DNA of 64,000 nt, from contig CAICTM010000186.1 of NCBI GenBank assembly GCA_903772945.1, positions 1 to 64,000 of the forward strand, written 5' to 3'. The notes beneath the pieces are model-generated. The model was given only the letters and a program-made list of their open reading frames with translations. It had not been told where the DNA came from and searched no databases. Source of the DNA: Seminavis robusta (lineage: Eukaryota; Bacillariophyta; Bacillariophyceae; Naviculales; Naviculaceae). A program made the translations under genes and the position numbers. This document shows positions 11,573 through 21,735 of the stretch, in pieces (the first letter of the stretch is position 1; every line of letters starts with the position of its first letter).

Positions 11573-14500
11573 AGACGCGGTGTTGTTCTCATTCCAGACC
11601 ACATGCGCCTCTTTGCCGTGATCAATGTTCAGGTCCTCAATGGCTTGGCCCTTGGACTGCATTTCCCATTTCACATGCTCCCCAAAGTTACTGGAGGATC
11701 GAATCAGCTGACTGCACTGCTTCACCAAGCGGAAGATGGATTGAAGGACAACCATTTCGTAGACGGGGTCGTCACTCGCCAGATGCTGCTCCCATTTGGC
11801 ATTCGCGGATTTGATGCGTGGACGATCAATGTATATCCAATTGTAGTCTGGGAACTTGGCCTTGGCCTCTGGAATGGCATTGAAATCGTCGGTCAGAATC
11901 AGTATATTCTTGTGTACTGTCATGTTCTTTTGTTGGGCATGCTCCAGATACTCTTCAATCCCATGATACTTGCGGGAATGAGAACCGTGGAACACCACAT
12001 CTGCTCTTCGTACATGCAAAACAGAACAGGGGGCAACCAAATTTGCTTGCTGCTGTTGCACAAAGTCAGAGACGCGTTTTCGTAGCCAGGATTGTTGTCG
12101 CGTTGCGTAGTGAACCAGCCAGTTATATTCCTCCAACCCTTTGGCAGGAGGCGTTAAGAAATCTCCCTCCCAGCCCTTGTCTTGTGGTGGGCACCGTGAG
12201 TATGGCAAGAAATAGCAAAACATATTTCGTTGCGGACAGGCGATTCTCAAGGATTCGTCCGTCTGCTTTTTCTTTACGGAGTTGTCCGCATAGTGCCATC
12301 GATCTGTTCCCATTTGTACTGGTGTCCCCGTCTTTAGTGCGTGAAAGAATCCATCGACTGACCAAACACAGGTCGGGTACACGTTGGTAAAACAAATAAT
12401 TGAGCCAATCTATGGATGGAAGGGCGCAGTTTCTCCTCGCAGCGACTCGGATTACTGTACTTACCAATATTCTCGAAGTCGGCACCCCACCCTGAGGACC
12501 TGGCAGACAAAACAGTATCGAGTCAACAGCCAGCCAGCCAAGCAAGCAAGCAGCATGAGTCACGAAGATCCATCTACCAAGTGAAAAGTGCACAGCTACT
12601 CCAAAGGAGTAATCTGCCCAAATAAGTTTATAGTACGTACCACGTTCGTTTGGTGGTCATGTTCGTGCAGTCCCCCGTGACGAATTGAACCCGATAGAGT
12701 TCCTCCAGCAACTTGGCCTCCCGTTCATCGGCCATGGGTTGAAAGCATTGGTGCGTGGCATTGTTGGGTCCCATCTCCCACATGGGATGATGCGTCCACC
12801 ATTCATCCACATTCATTTCGGTGGTATCCCATGGCACACAAAACGGATCCACAAAGTCGTGGACCTTCTTTGATGGTGGTTCCAACTTTATATTATTGGC
12901 GCCGCCACCCGCCGTCAATCCAGCATGCTTTTCATTGACATAGTCTTTCGACACGACGTGCGTCTTGGAATTTCCTTCATTGAGTACCTCGGTTTGACTC
13001 ATACCCGCATCGATATTCACCCGTTCCACTTGGCGGTCACCGCGTTTCATTTCTTGATAGAGATATTCTCCAAACTTGCCCGTCGACAAGACGATTTGAT
13101 CACATTGACGCACCAGCTGGAACGTGGCAAACAGCACCACGACTTCCAACACGGGATCGTCACTGGGTAGGTGATGTTCCCAACCCCCGACCCCTCGAAA
13201 TCGCGGTCGTTCGAAATACATCCAACGATACTGTGGATACTTGGTGCGAGCTTCTCCAATGGCATAGTGATCATCCGTCAGGAGCAAAATGTTATCATGA
13301 ACGCGTGTGTTGTTGATATAGTCGTCAATGGGATGAAACTTGCGGGCTTGCTTGTCGTGCAAGACGACATCGTTGCGACGGACGTGCAAGACGGAGCAGG
13401 GTGTTTGCATGCGCGGGGCTCCTGATGATTGTGAATGCAGATAGTCGTAGACTCGTTTGCGCAGCCATGTTTGAGGTCGTACCAACCATTCCAAGTACCA
13501 TCGATGTCGATCATTATTGCTGCTGAAATCGGGTGCGTCATGTGTCGTTGTTGATGATGGTGTACACGACGACATGTTGAGCAAGTAACAGTACATGTTC
13601 TTTTGCGGACACGCTTCCAAGAGCGCATGGGATTTGTTGACGAGTTTTTTCGTCACGGCATAATGCCAGTGCGTGGACGTGTCGACTTGAACGGGTCGAT
13701 TGGTCTGATGGGCTTGCTGCAATGCATTGGCGAGATTGGTCATGTCGGCACCCCATCCCGAATTCCACATTTTAACCATACTCACATCATCATCATGGCA
13801 AGTAGAAGTAGTTGGAAATTGCAAATGATACAAGTTTTGAAAGAATCGTGCCTTTTCTGCATCTTGTACTTTTTGAAAACAATAATGCGTGTCATTTTCC
13901 CTGCCATGTTGCCAATCTCGATGATGCGTCCACCATAGATCGGCATTGACATGCCATGGCACACAAAAGCTGTTTCGGTCTACCGAATAATAATCTTGTT
14001 TGACGCGGTATTCATTTTGCGCGTCAATCCATTCCACCATGTTGGATGGTAGTTCCGTTGCAGTAGTAGATTGTGGTTGTACTCCTGCTACTACTGGCGC
14101 TGGAATGGTGATGCGCTTGGGATAGTATTGTATCGGTTCTTTTGTAGGGCGTTGTTTCCGATATTTGCGTAGAATGGATTGTACCGAATAGGCCGTGGCC
14201 CCTGCCATCGAGGGAGGTCGATTTTGGGCGGCCACCATTTCCCAATAAATGTACTCGGAAAAAGCGTCTTGAGTAGAATCGTCAAAGTGTAACAATACAT
14301 CACAGGAATGAAGCTGTATTTGCTGCAGCAGTGTCAAGAGACGAATCATGAATTGTTGTGGATCTTGTTGTTGTTCCTGTGTCGTAGGCAATGGGACGGG
14401 TGTCCATTGAGGATGTCTTTGTGCTTGCATGTCTTTGATTTGTTGATTGGTGTGTGCCAAAAGCAGAACGCGATCTTTTTGGTCTAGATCTCGTTTGTAC

Positions 14501-15435
14501 TTGTCGTCGAGCAACTCCTTGATTTGTTGCATCGTCGTGGTGGGATGCAATAGGAAAATGGCACAGTCTTGCTGTTTTGATTGTGGCGATTGTTTGGTAT
14601 TGCTGTGAGTGCGTCCCACTTGCCGTCGAATGTTCGATTTGGGTCTGACCAGATACTCCCAGTACCATCGTTGTTGCAGTGGAGTGATTGGATCAGGGAT
14701 ATCGTCGGGATGATCTTGCTGGATTTGATTGAAATTGGGAGTGTGATTGGTGGGACACGATGATAGAGGCAACAAGAAACACTCCAAAAAGAAAGATGGA
14801 TGTTGGGAGCAGTCGGCAGTCGATTGAAAGGGTCGTTGCAGTTCTCGTCCCCACGCCAGTCCTTGTACCAATGGTTCCAGTTGAGCCGTCCACGTATCTA
14901 TGGAAAACTGGGGGTGATTGTGTGGAGCAGCTGCATAAATTCCTTGACTGCTGCATTTGTTGCTGGCCAAGTTGACGACAAACTGCTCATGGTGCATCAA
15001 TCTCATGAATTTGGTCTTTTGTGGATCGTCTTGAATCTGTTGAAAACACGTATGGGTGACATTCTCGGCCGTCACATCGACAAACCAATCGGGATGTGCA
15101 CTCCACCAAGCATCCGTGTCGGTCTCCCAGTCCACACAGAAATGAGAATCGAATTTGGACAATGGTGACAAGACTGTTCTTGGAGGTGTAGTACTTGATG
15201 TAGCTGTACTACCACTGGTTGCATTCACTAGCTGCGAGATTTCGACAAACTCAATGGTAAAATTGGACAATACGCCCGTTTGAGACGCCAAACTGACCAC
15301 CACCAACACCACGGCACAAGACACTAGTGTCACGCGACTGTACAAGTGTCGAGGTGTCGTCGGTCTGCTTGCGCTTGTTGGATCATCCTTCTTCTTGGCC
15401 GTCTTGTGTCGAAGTTTTCTAGTAGACAGTGCCAT
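11528..15435 (-). CDS. Triple-module GT23/FUT8-like glycosyltransferase, type II membrane protein
   Basis: Three exons on the minus strand, 12641-15435, 12465-12499 (35 nt) and 11528-12357, joined by GTACGT..CAG and GTAAGT..CAG introns, give about 1219 residues. A short basic cytoplasmic tail precedes one membrane span (about 34-54), as in Golgi enzymes. Three related modules follow at about 99-408, 490-810 and 865-1200, each opening with FCV(D/P)W and a WW..HP/HH block. Modules 2 and 3 carry HVRRND and HVRRAD, a following FHPIDDYI or YHGIEEYL block and an LTDD block, which resemble the HVRRTDK and TDDP regions of alpha-1,6-fucosyltransferase (GT23). Module 1 has LLHP and LLAH at those places, so it is probably non-catalytic. 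The 35-nt exon restores SGWGAD, matching module 2, which strongly supports the splicing. The donor would be GDP-fucose by family analogy; the acceptor is unknown. Confidence 0.85.
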
Positions 15436-15949
15436 GCTATGCTACAGTACAGTACAGTACCGGTACTTCTATTCTATTCTATAGATGTGGTTGTGGTTGT
15501 GGTTGTGGTGGCTACGATGGTGGCAATCTGCAGCCGTGGAATCGACGAAGCATCAACTTCTTGGAAGATGATGGATTACATACAAGTAAGTTTGGATCCA
15601 ATATCGTTGATCGCTGTTTCATACGTAACGGGACTAAAAGATTTCATCCATCCCGGAAAGCAACGGATCTGTTCCGAATTTCCGGAACTGTTCCGGTTCC
15701 TCTTCCACAAACACAAAAGGCAACGGCAAAGATCCAAGATACAGTACTTCTTTCTCATGACATTTATTTGACGGGGTTTTTAGAGTATCAGGTACGATTA
15801 TTCAGATTGTAGATTATCCACTGAAGCCAGCCAGGGCCAGGCTTTCTCATCGATTCGATTCGATTCGGGCACCTCTCGTCATCTCCTCGTTTGTAGGTAG
15901 ATCGAAAGATACGGTACATCGTACCATTCTGGCGTCGTTCGTTCATTGC
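15436..15949. other. 5' flank of the GT23-like gene with simple repeats
   Basis: It contains (CAGTA)n at about 15445-15457, a TACCGGTA word, (TTCTA)n at about 15467-15482 and (GTGGTT)n at about 15486-15511. About 120 bases (15640-15770) match 18530-18665. No gene is seen. Confidence 0.5.
15640..15770. repeat. Dispersed repeat, copy 1 (partner at 18530-18665)
   Basis: Both copies share CCCGGAAAGCAAC or CCCGGGAAGCAAC, then CTGTTCCGGTTCCT, GATCCAAGAT and ACTTCTTTCTCAT in the same order and spacing. The homology is clear but imperfect. Confidence 0.6.
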
Positions 15950-16760
15950 TTGTTATTGGGATACCACGCATCTCCTGGCTGGTTGTGGAGGTTCACAAAC
16001 ACGGCGTTGGTCGGTGGCTTTTCTCAGATTGCTTACCGTGACATATTAGAACCTAATTTCGGCCTGATTCTTCTTGCTCCTACTCCCTCTGATCCCGTCA
16101 TCCAAGACCGCGGTGATCTTCTAGGCCAGGGCAGCCATCGGGGTACTCATTGTATCTTTGATGTCTCCCTCATGGATATTGAGTGAGTCTCCGGGTTGTC
16201 CTTTCCCAGTGCGAGAAGCTAAGAAGACAAAGTACGTGGCTCAGTGCACTGCACAACGCAACGCCGGCACTTCACCCCTTTGTTGCTTCAGCTGATGGCC
16301 ACTTTGCTGCTGCCAAAGCTACTGCTGTTCGCCAACGGCTCTCCCAGCTTTTGGCTCACAAGGCAGTGGTCCCAGCCCTACAGTACTCTTGTGGCTCGCT
16401 CCTTTGTTTCTGCTCACTAGATAGAGCATTGCCCTGGCTAGCTCGAGCTGCTACAATGTGTCTTTGTGGCTGGCTCTCGATTGTATTCTAGTTCCGACTA
16501 ACACTACATGTATGCCATTGGCTGGGACGATAATTGTGCCCTTCTTGATCTCTNNNNNNNNNNNNNNNNNNNNNCTCCTTTGCTCAGTTTGTTCTCCTGG
16601 CTGCTCGCTCGGCTCACGCTTTCGCCCATTGCACTGGTCCTCTGACATCGATCCATGCTCCCTCTGACTGCATTGTAAACCAAAGTTTATCAATCATCTC
16701 CCGGTTTGTTGGGACGGTTCACACCATCCTCTCCTCTCACTTGAAAGACCACCACAATGA
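15950..16760 (+). pseudogene. LINE-like retrotransposon 3' coding fragment
   Basis: Two frames carry pieces of a protein tail I associate with diatom and other algal non-LTR reverse-transcriptase proteins: a DxxEPNFGLILL block, then PVIQDRGDL and a CIFDV block (about 16045-16180), then Q.....HF.PFV.S.DG, AT.V..RLSQLLAHK and LCLCG blocks (about 16245-16480). In-frame stops and frame changes separate the blocks, so the copy is dead. The sequence also contains a 21-base assembly gap. A second, opposite copy of the RLSQLLAHK segment lies at 50230-50700. The family name is from memory of such proteins and could not be checked. Confidence 0.5.
16554..16574. other. Assembly gap (21 N)
   Basis: A run of 21 ambiguous bases interrupts the LINE-like fragment. 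Repetitive sequence at this place probably prevented closure. Confidence 0.99.
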
Positions 16761-16897
16761 GTTCTGTATCAACGGTTGTAGTATAGTTGGAGTAGTTTTT
16801 CTTCTCGCACATTCACCAGTTTTATTACTCGTTACGTTCAAGTACACTAAAATGACTCGGCCCGTTATTAGACACGGTCGAGAGATAGGGCTCTAGT

Positions 16898-17266
16898 CTA
16901 GTTCGACTTTCCAATGGCTGCCTTGGAGTCCTGGAAGCCCATGTAATTGAGCACAAATATCGCGATCCAAAAGGGTACAAAGACAATATCAAGGCCCCTT
17001 CCAGCCGGGGTAATCATGGGGTTGCATCCGACTAAGAATGGTTTTCCCGTGGCATGATGAAGATTGCCCAAAAACATGCACGCTGCCACCACCATGAACA
17101 ACATGTGCAGGGGATGGCGCTGAGCGAGCGGAAGGGTAGCTCCATAAACGGCCGCCACAGCACACACCCCGCTGGATCCTTGACGTTGTTCAAACGTCAT
17201 GACAAAGGCAAAATCCGACGCGGCCCGCCACTTTTCGGGGGGGGGGGGTTCAATGCATTTCTTCAC
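16898..17266 (-). CDS. Small hypothetical membrane protein, 5' end unresolved
   Basis: The frame encodes about 122 residues with two hydrophobic segments (about residues 52-75 and 94-112), ending in a short polar tail. The composition is normal rather than low-complexity. No ATG opens the frame: it begins at GTG after an in-frame TGA, and a run of ten G bases (17238-17247) lies a few codons in, encoding a proline run. An internal ATG (MTFEQ) could start a product of about 98 residues. A second frame upstream (from about 17382 on the minus strand) also opens with ATG and hydrophobic residues, so a miscounted homopolymer or a small intron could join them. I do not recognise the family. Confidence 0.4.
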   Translation of the reverse strand: MKKCIEPPPPEKWRAASDFAFVMTFEQRQGSSGVCAVAAVYGATLPLAQRHPLHMLFMVVAACMFLGNLHHATGKPFLVGCNPMITPAGRGLDIVFVPFWIAIFVLNYMGFQDSKAAIGKSN

Positions 17267-17380
17267 ACGGCCACAGCATCGTCAATCGTCAGCCAAGTAG
17301 CTATCGCTCGAACCAACCTTGCCAAAGAGATTGAAACTGACCAAGGGGAGAATGTTTCCGGTGCAGCGAGGGCGGAATGG

Positions 17381-17496
17381 AACATGCCCCTAATGCCTCA
17401 AACCATGCCCTTAAGCCTTCATTGAAACACCAGAGAACATGCCCTTAAATAAACATGCCCTTAAATAAACATGCCCTTAAAACATGCCCTTTTTTG
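17381..17496. repeat. Degenerate tandem repeat of a CATGCCCTTAA word
   Basis: The word AACATGCCCTTAA or a close variant occurs seven times in about 115 bases. The cleanest part is a 16-base period (AACATGCCCTTAAATA) at about 17434-17480. It resembles a small minisatellite. Confidence 0.8.
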
Positions 17497-18529
17497 AGGA
17501 CCGTTCGAGGCAAGTTTTTTTTGTCTGATTCATGAGCGGAAACCGTCGGACGGTCCAGCACCTCAACCCTTTACCGGTACAGTTTTTATGATCTATTTTG
17601 CAGCTTTGTGCTCTGCGTGAACTGGAACACTGGAGCGGTATCTTATATCCTACTCAGTATTTAAAAGTATCAGCCGAAACAGCTTGGTACAGTACATGCA
17701 GTGGGTTTCTTCAGCCTCGAAGTAGATCCACCGGTACCAAACGCAACATCTTCTGACAACTGACAAGCTGACAAGCATACATGTAGCTCAAGCATGAAGA
17801 TGGAATGGTTCTGCGCGCGGTTCTGCAGCTTTGTGGTCTGTGGTCAGCGCGGTCGGGTATCCTGAAGCAGTGGGATTCTTCAGCGTACACGACAGCTAAC
17901 AATTTCAGCTTTTGACCTCTTCTTCAATTGCAGACTTCGCCAACTAACTGCTTCGGCAGAGTCTTAGTCACTGCTGCCTGGGACGTCCACATTCCACATG
18001 GATTTCCTCCGACGTGACAGGGGAATGTTGCACTCGTTTGCTCTTCGTAAGGTTGGAACTTGGTAGCTGGAACTCTTCCTTCCTTCCATCAATTAGTAGA
18101 CTAGGCAAGATGTGGAGAAACCTTTCCATGCCAGCAGCGGTCTCTTCTCTGGCCAGATCTGGATCTTTTGCTTGGCTGCTCTTCATTGTGGCATTGTGGC
18201 TCATGAATACCCGGGCCTCGCTTGCTCGTGGGTCGTCCTCAAGCACATACATCTAATCTTTTCTGAATCGAATCGGTTACATGTAATCGACGTTCAGTTT
18301 TTGTTTGCTGTGAGTCCAGTCCGATGCTCCTCTTATCTATCTTTCGTGCGCGGCCTGGACCAGCAGGAACTCTTCTTTCCACCGTACCGGTACTAGTACG
18401 CTGTACTGGTACCCATGGGATGTGTGAGGTTGTCCTTCCTTCGCTCAAAGGCCACACGATACGGTACCACAGCCACCGCATCGCATTCGAATATTCGGTT
18501 GGGTGAAGCCATGCAGGACTCACAAATCA
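17497..18529. other. Spacer, no supported gene
   Basis: Short frames only. A minus-strand frame at 17968-18252 (94 aa) has protein-like composition but no domain, so I do not call it. TACCGGTA-type words occur at about 17571, 17732 and 18381. Confidence 0.35.
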
Positions 18530-18665
18530 TGCATTCCCGGGAAGCAACAGCACGGAAGACCATGAGGGTTAAGGAGCTGTTCCGGTTCCTGTTCCGCAAC
18601 AGCCTAGATCCAAGATCTACTGTGAGCCGTGCCATGACCCACTTCTTTCTCATTATTTACTTGGA
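18530..18665. repeat. Dispersed repeat, copy 2 (partner at 15640-15770)
   Basis: This is the partner of the repeat at 15640-15770, sharing the CTGTTCCGGTTCCT, GATCCAAGAT and CACTTCTTTCTCAT blocks. It ends about 65 bases before the start of the DUF4126-like gene, so it lies in that gene's promoter region. Confidence 0.6.
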
Positions 18666-18731
18666 TACCTCTCTACCGTCCCCTCTTTTATTGTCCCGCT
18701 CTCTCTTTCTAATAAAAAAAAGACAATCACC

Positions 18732-19706
18732 ATGAGCTCCATATTTGACTATTTGACGTCTTCCGCCGTCAGTTTGACCGTGTCGGGAAACACGGGGATC
18801 AGTCCCTTTTTCACACTCTTCCTAATTGGGGTCATTGAGAAATCGGATCCCGAGTTGTTGCACATGGATGGATGGATTGAAAAGGTCTTGAGCAGTTGGA
18901 TTGCAATCATCATTTTAGGAATTCTCACTGGATTGGAGTTTCTCGGCAAATGCATTCCCGTCCTCGATGAAGCCATTGATTCGATCGAAGTCTTTGTGGT
19001 GCCCGTACTGAGTATCTTTGGCTCGTTGGGGACTCTGGGATTGCTGGATGCCGCACAAGCCGCCGCTGCGGGAGACAGACGATTGCTGGTAGCGGATGGA
19101 GTCTTGTGGTTTGTCAAAGTGGTCTTGGTGTTGACGGGGATTGTATTGGCACTCTGCATTCATCTCTTCAAAATGCTCATTCGGCTCATTGGATTGACGT
19201 GCTGTGCCGGATGTTGTCAGCCATGCATCACCGTCGTCGAAATCTCCTGTGTTCTATGTGGAGTACTCCTGGCCATTTTTATTCGACAACTTGCCATTAT
19301 CACGTGTATCATTCTACTGGGAGCCGCGGGGTTTGCCATTTACAAAAAGTTCTTTGAAAACAAAGAAGACGACACTCCACAAACTCATACCACTGCTCCC
19401 AACATGGATATTAATGCAACCACTACAACCGACAACAACAAACCGAATACTCCCACCAGCACACAAGCCACTAGTCCAAACCAAAACAACAATGCCCCTA
19501 CAGACGTCGAAAATCAAGTCGAAATACCCGTCATTGTCATCCCATCCACAATCGACACTGCTGAAAGCAATGGTTCCGAGCTCCCACCGCCTATTCCTCC
19601 TCCATCATCCAACCCGGATTACATTGAGGTACAATTATCCACAAGTCAAGAAGAAGACAGGAATGACAACAACAACAAAAACAAGAAGGAATCCAAAGAC
19701 AACTAG
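18732..19706 (+). CDS. DUF4126-like integral membrane protein
   Basis: A single exon encodes 324 residues, starting at an ATG in CACCATGAG context after an A-rich leader. Residues about 1-205 are strongly hydrophobic with several membrane segments. The opening SGNTGISPFFTLFLIGVIE matches the G..PF.TL...G style of DUF4126 proteins, and a double-cysteine loop (CCAGCCQPC) sits near residue 155. The C-terminal third is a disordered T/N/P/Q-rich tail followed by charged E/D/N/K residues. The function of this family is not established. The localisation is a cell membrane, but which one cannot be told; no clear cleavable targeting peptide is seen. Confidence 0.75.
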   Translation: MSSIFDYLTSSAVSLTVSGNTGISPFFTLFLIGVIEKSDPELLHMDGWIEKVLSSWIAIIILGILTGLEFLGKCIPVLDEAIDSIEVFVVPVLSIFGSLGTLGLLDAAQAAAAGDRRLLVADGVLWFVKVVLVLTGIVLALCIHLFKMLIRLIGLTCCAGCCQPCITVVEISCVLCGVLLAIFIRQLAIITCIILLGAAGFAIYKKFFENKEDDTPQTHTTAPNMDINATTTTDNNKPNTPTSTQATSPNQNNNAPTDVENQVEIPVIVIPSTIDTAESNGSELPPPIPPPSSNPDYIEVQLSTSQEEDRNDNNNKNKKESKDN

Positions 19707-20590
19707 CTAATCAGTCCCTTCCTTCTTTTTGAAGCCACGCACGGACCAATCGAACGTCGTGGCTGCCAGAAAGAAATACGGAATACTCCTACCATTTCTA
19801 ACTAATCGACGAGTCGAGCACAGGAATTAAAACGCCACGACGGATGACAATGACGACGAAAATCTCCTCGCTCGTTTGTCAAGAGCAGGCCGCCGCAATC
19901 AACACCAGTGATACGGCGCCCCCTCCCTCTCTACATCATGCTGGTCTTGCTAGCTAGAGTAGGAGCTGCGTAGTTGGTAGCTATCGAGTTGGATTGTGTA
20001 ATGACATCCACCAAGACTCTGCCTGCAGGCCAACCATGACGATGTTCTTGCAGTATTTAAGCACCTACTGTATGTAGTCCAATATCATATCCAATGAGCC
20101 GACTGAATCAATGGAAGCATGCACGCAAAAACAATCTCCTCTTCTATAGCTAGCTACCGGCAGCTATCTAGCTCTCTCTGTATCTACTAGTACCTACATA
20201 GCTTGTCGAGAAGCTACCTTTTCCGATTGGATTCAATTCGATATTCAATCGTCTCATTTGACAGGAGAACAGCAGGCACATTTCGGGCAACACACATACG
20301 AACGGGTGGAATCCCTACAATCCAACACCCAAAGTGCCCTCCACATTGTTTCCAACCTCACGGCAAAACGGCAATGTGACCGTCAAATGTGCATAACCGC
20401 CTGCCGCAAGGGTACAGTACCAAACAGACATCATACTGTACTTTTAACTTTGACAAATCGCCGCTTTTGAGAAATCATTGGCAGTTCCAAGTGTGGTACC
20501 GGTACGGTACCGGTGCCATACTGAGTACTCCGAGTACTGTAGCCCTTTTTGCCATTGTGAAAAGGAGTTTTAAAAGGAATTAGAAGTCGA
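19707..20590. other. Spacer, no gene seen
   Basis: Rich in AGCTAGCTA, CTACCT and TACCGGTA/GGTACCGGTAC words (about 20490-20515). Only short random frames are present. Confidence 0.4.
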
Positions 20591-21193
20591 ATGCCTAAAT
20601 GCACGGAATCGTTTGTTCTCTTTCATTTAACAAAATTTTTAGGCCATGTTTTCCCAGTTTGTCATGACACAGTTGTGTTTGCATGCCATGCAATGAGCTT
20701 TACATGTACACCCTTGAAAACTACAGAATCTATCATGATTTGTGCTGTTGTATTCAACGATATTGACGCTATGGCGAAGCTTGACATCGCACCTGTCGTA
20801 CAAGCTGGTATCATCACTCCAAAAGTTTCTTCAGAGTATACGGTATCCCGAAGTTCATGGAAAAGTCAACTGCCGTCTCATGATTGCTATTACTGCTTTC
20901 TAGCAGAAACACCAATCGTCACATCTTGTGAGCAATGCATGGAGGCCAACGATCTCACATATTTGCAGCGGTTTGGAATCGATAATGACAGGATTGCTCA
21001 AAAAGTTTTCACTGGGAAGTCATTTGCGCACTTCGAAGAGAAGTTTGAGGTGGAGATTTCTGGACCAACAGCAACACCCACCACCCGACACCCACTCCAA
21101 TCCCCACTGCTGAGAACTGTGAACTTTGCATGGAGCCTCGTCACTTCCTTGGTTGGAGCGATGAACGATGAGGCATATCATTCCTATCTCTAA
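20591..21193 (+). CDS. Hypothetical protein ORF (200 aa), possibly a gene fragment
   Basis: A 200-codon frame begins at ATG. Its middle part (about residues 50-160) has balanced composition, with C-rich words (CYYCFL, CEQCME) that could be a metal-binding site. The first 45 residues and the last 40 look less protein-like. No family is recognised. A second coding-looking piece, at 21281-21472, follows in another frame. The two could be exons of one gene or parts of a decayed element. Confidence 0.3.
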   Translation: MPKCTESFVLFHLTKFLGHVFPVCHDTVVFACHAMSFTCTPLKTTESIMICAVVFNDIDAMAKLDIAPVVQAGIITPKVSSEYTVSRSSWKSQLPSHDCYYCFLAETPIVTSCEQCMEANDLTYLQRFGIDNDRIAQKVFTGKSFAHFEEKFEVEISGPTATPTTRHPLQSPLLRTVNFAWSLVTSLVGAMNDEAYHSYL

Positions 21194-21280
21194 CCGAAAA
21201 TATTCGTGTGAGGTGAGGCATTGGATCTCATTTGCGAACTGAGGTTGAGGTATGAGATGAAGGAACTGCAAAAAAGAACC

Positions 21281-21472
21281 AAGAGGAAGCTTTTGGGTAT
21301 TGCATCAAGTGCATTGACCATCACCATGACAAGTCAGAGATACTTGAAATGGACACTGGCTTCTCAGAGGGATTGCTCACGCTCTTCTACAATGGCATTG
21401 GCAACATTTGTATGGAGAATCACAAGCTTGCCAAGTACCTGAAACGTTATCCGGCCTCGTGGAAAGATTGAA
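21281..21472 (+). pseudogene. Coding-like fragment, unknown
   Basis: A frame of about 63 residues ends in TGA near 21472 and reads CIKCIDHHHDK, then FSEGLLTLFYNGIGN, then a basic tail. The C..C..HHHD pattern is suggestive of metal binding. An in-frame stop lies about 10 codons upstream, so this could be a terminal exon or a remnant. The next bases carry two copies of a CCGGCCTC(G/C)TGGAAAG word (about 21452 and 21543). Confidence 0.25.
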
Positions 21473-21735
21473 TGAGGGAAAGAGAGGCTGGACTCTTTGT
21501 GGAAAGAGGATTGGATGAGGAAAGAGAGGCCGGATTCAGAATCCGGCCTCCTGGAAAGTTGTTGATAAACCAATTTGGCTGTAGTATCTTTTATGCTACC
21601 ATTCTTGCTCTTTTGATCATAGGACACTCCGCATGCTCTAACTGGGTGTAGAACCAACTGTAGCTAGCGGCCAGCTAGGTACCTGGTATGAAGCATATTG
21701 AGGAGGGCAAAAAGCTACCAGTGTATACTAGTAGT

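Noticed and set aside
17381-17496. CRISPR-like array
   Set aside because: The repeats are short, degenerate and nearly contiguous, with no unique spacers, and the genome is eukaryotic. The same applies to 55915-56040.
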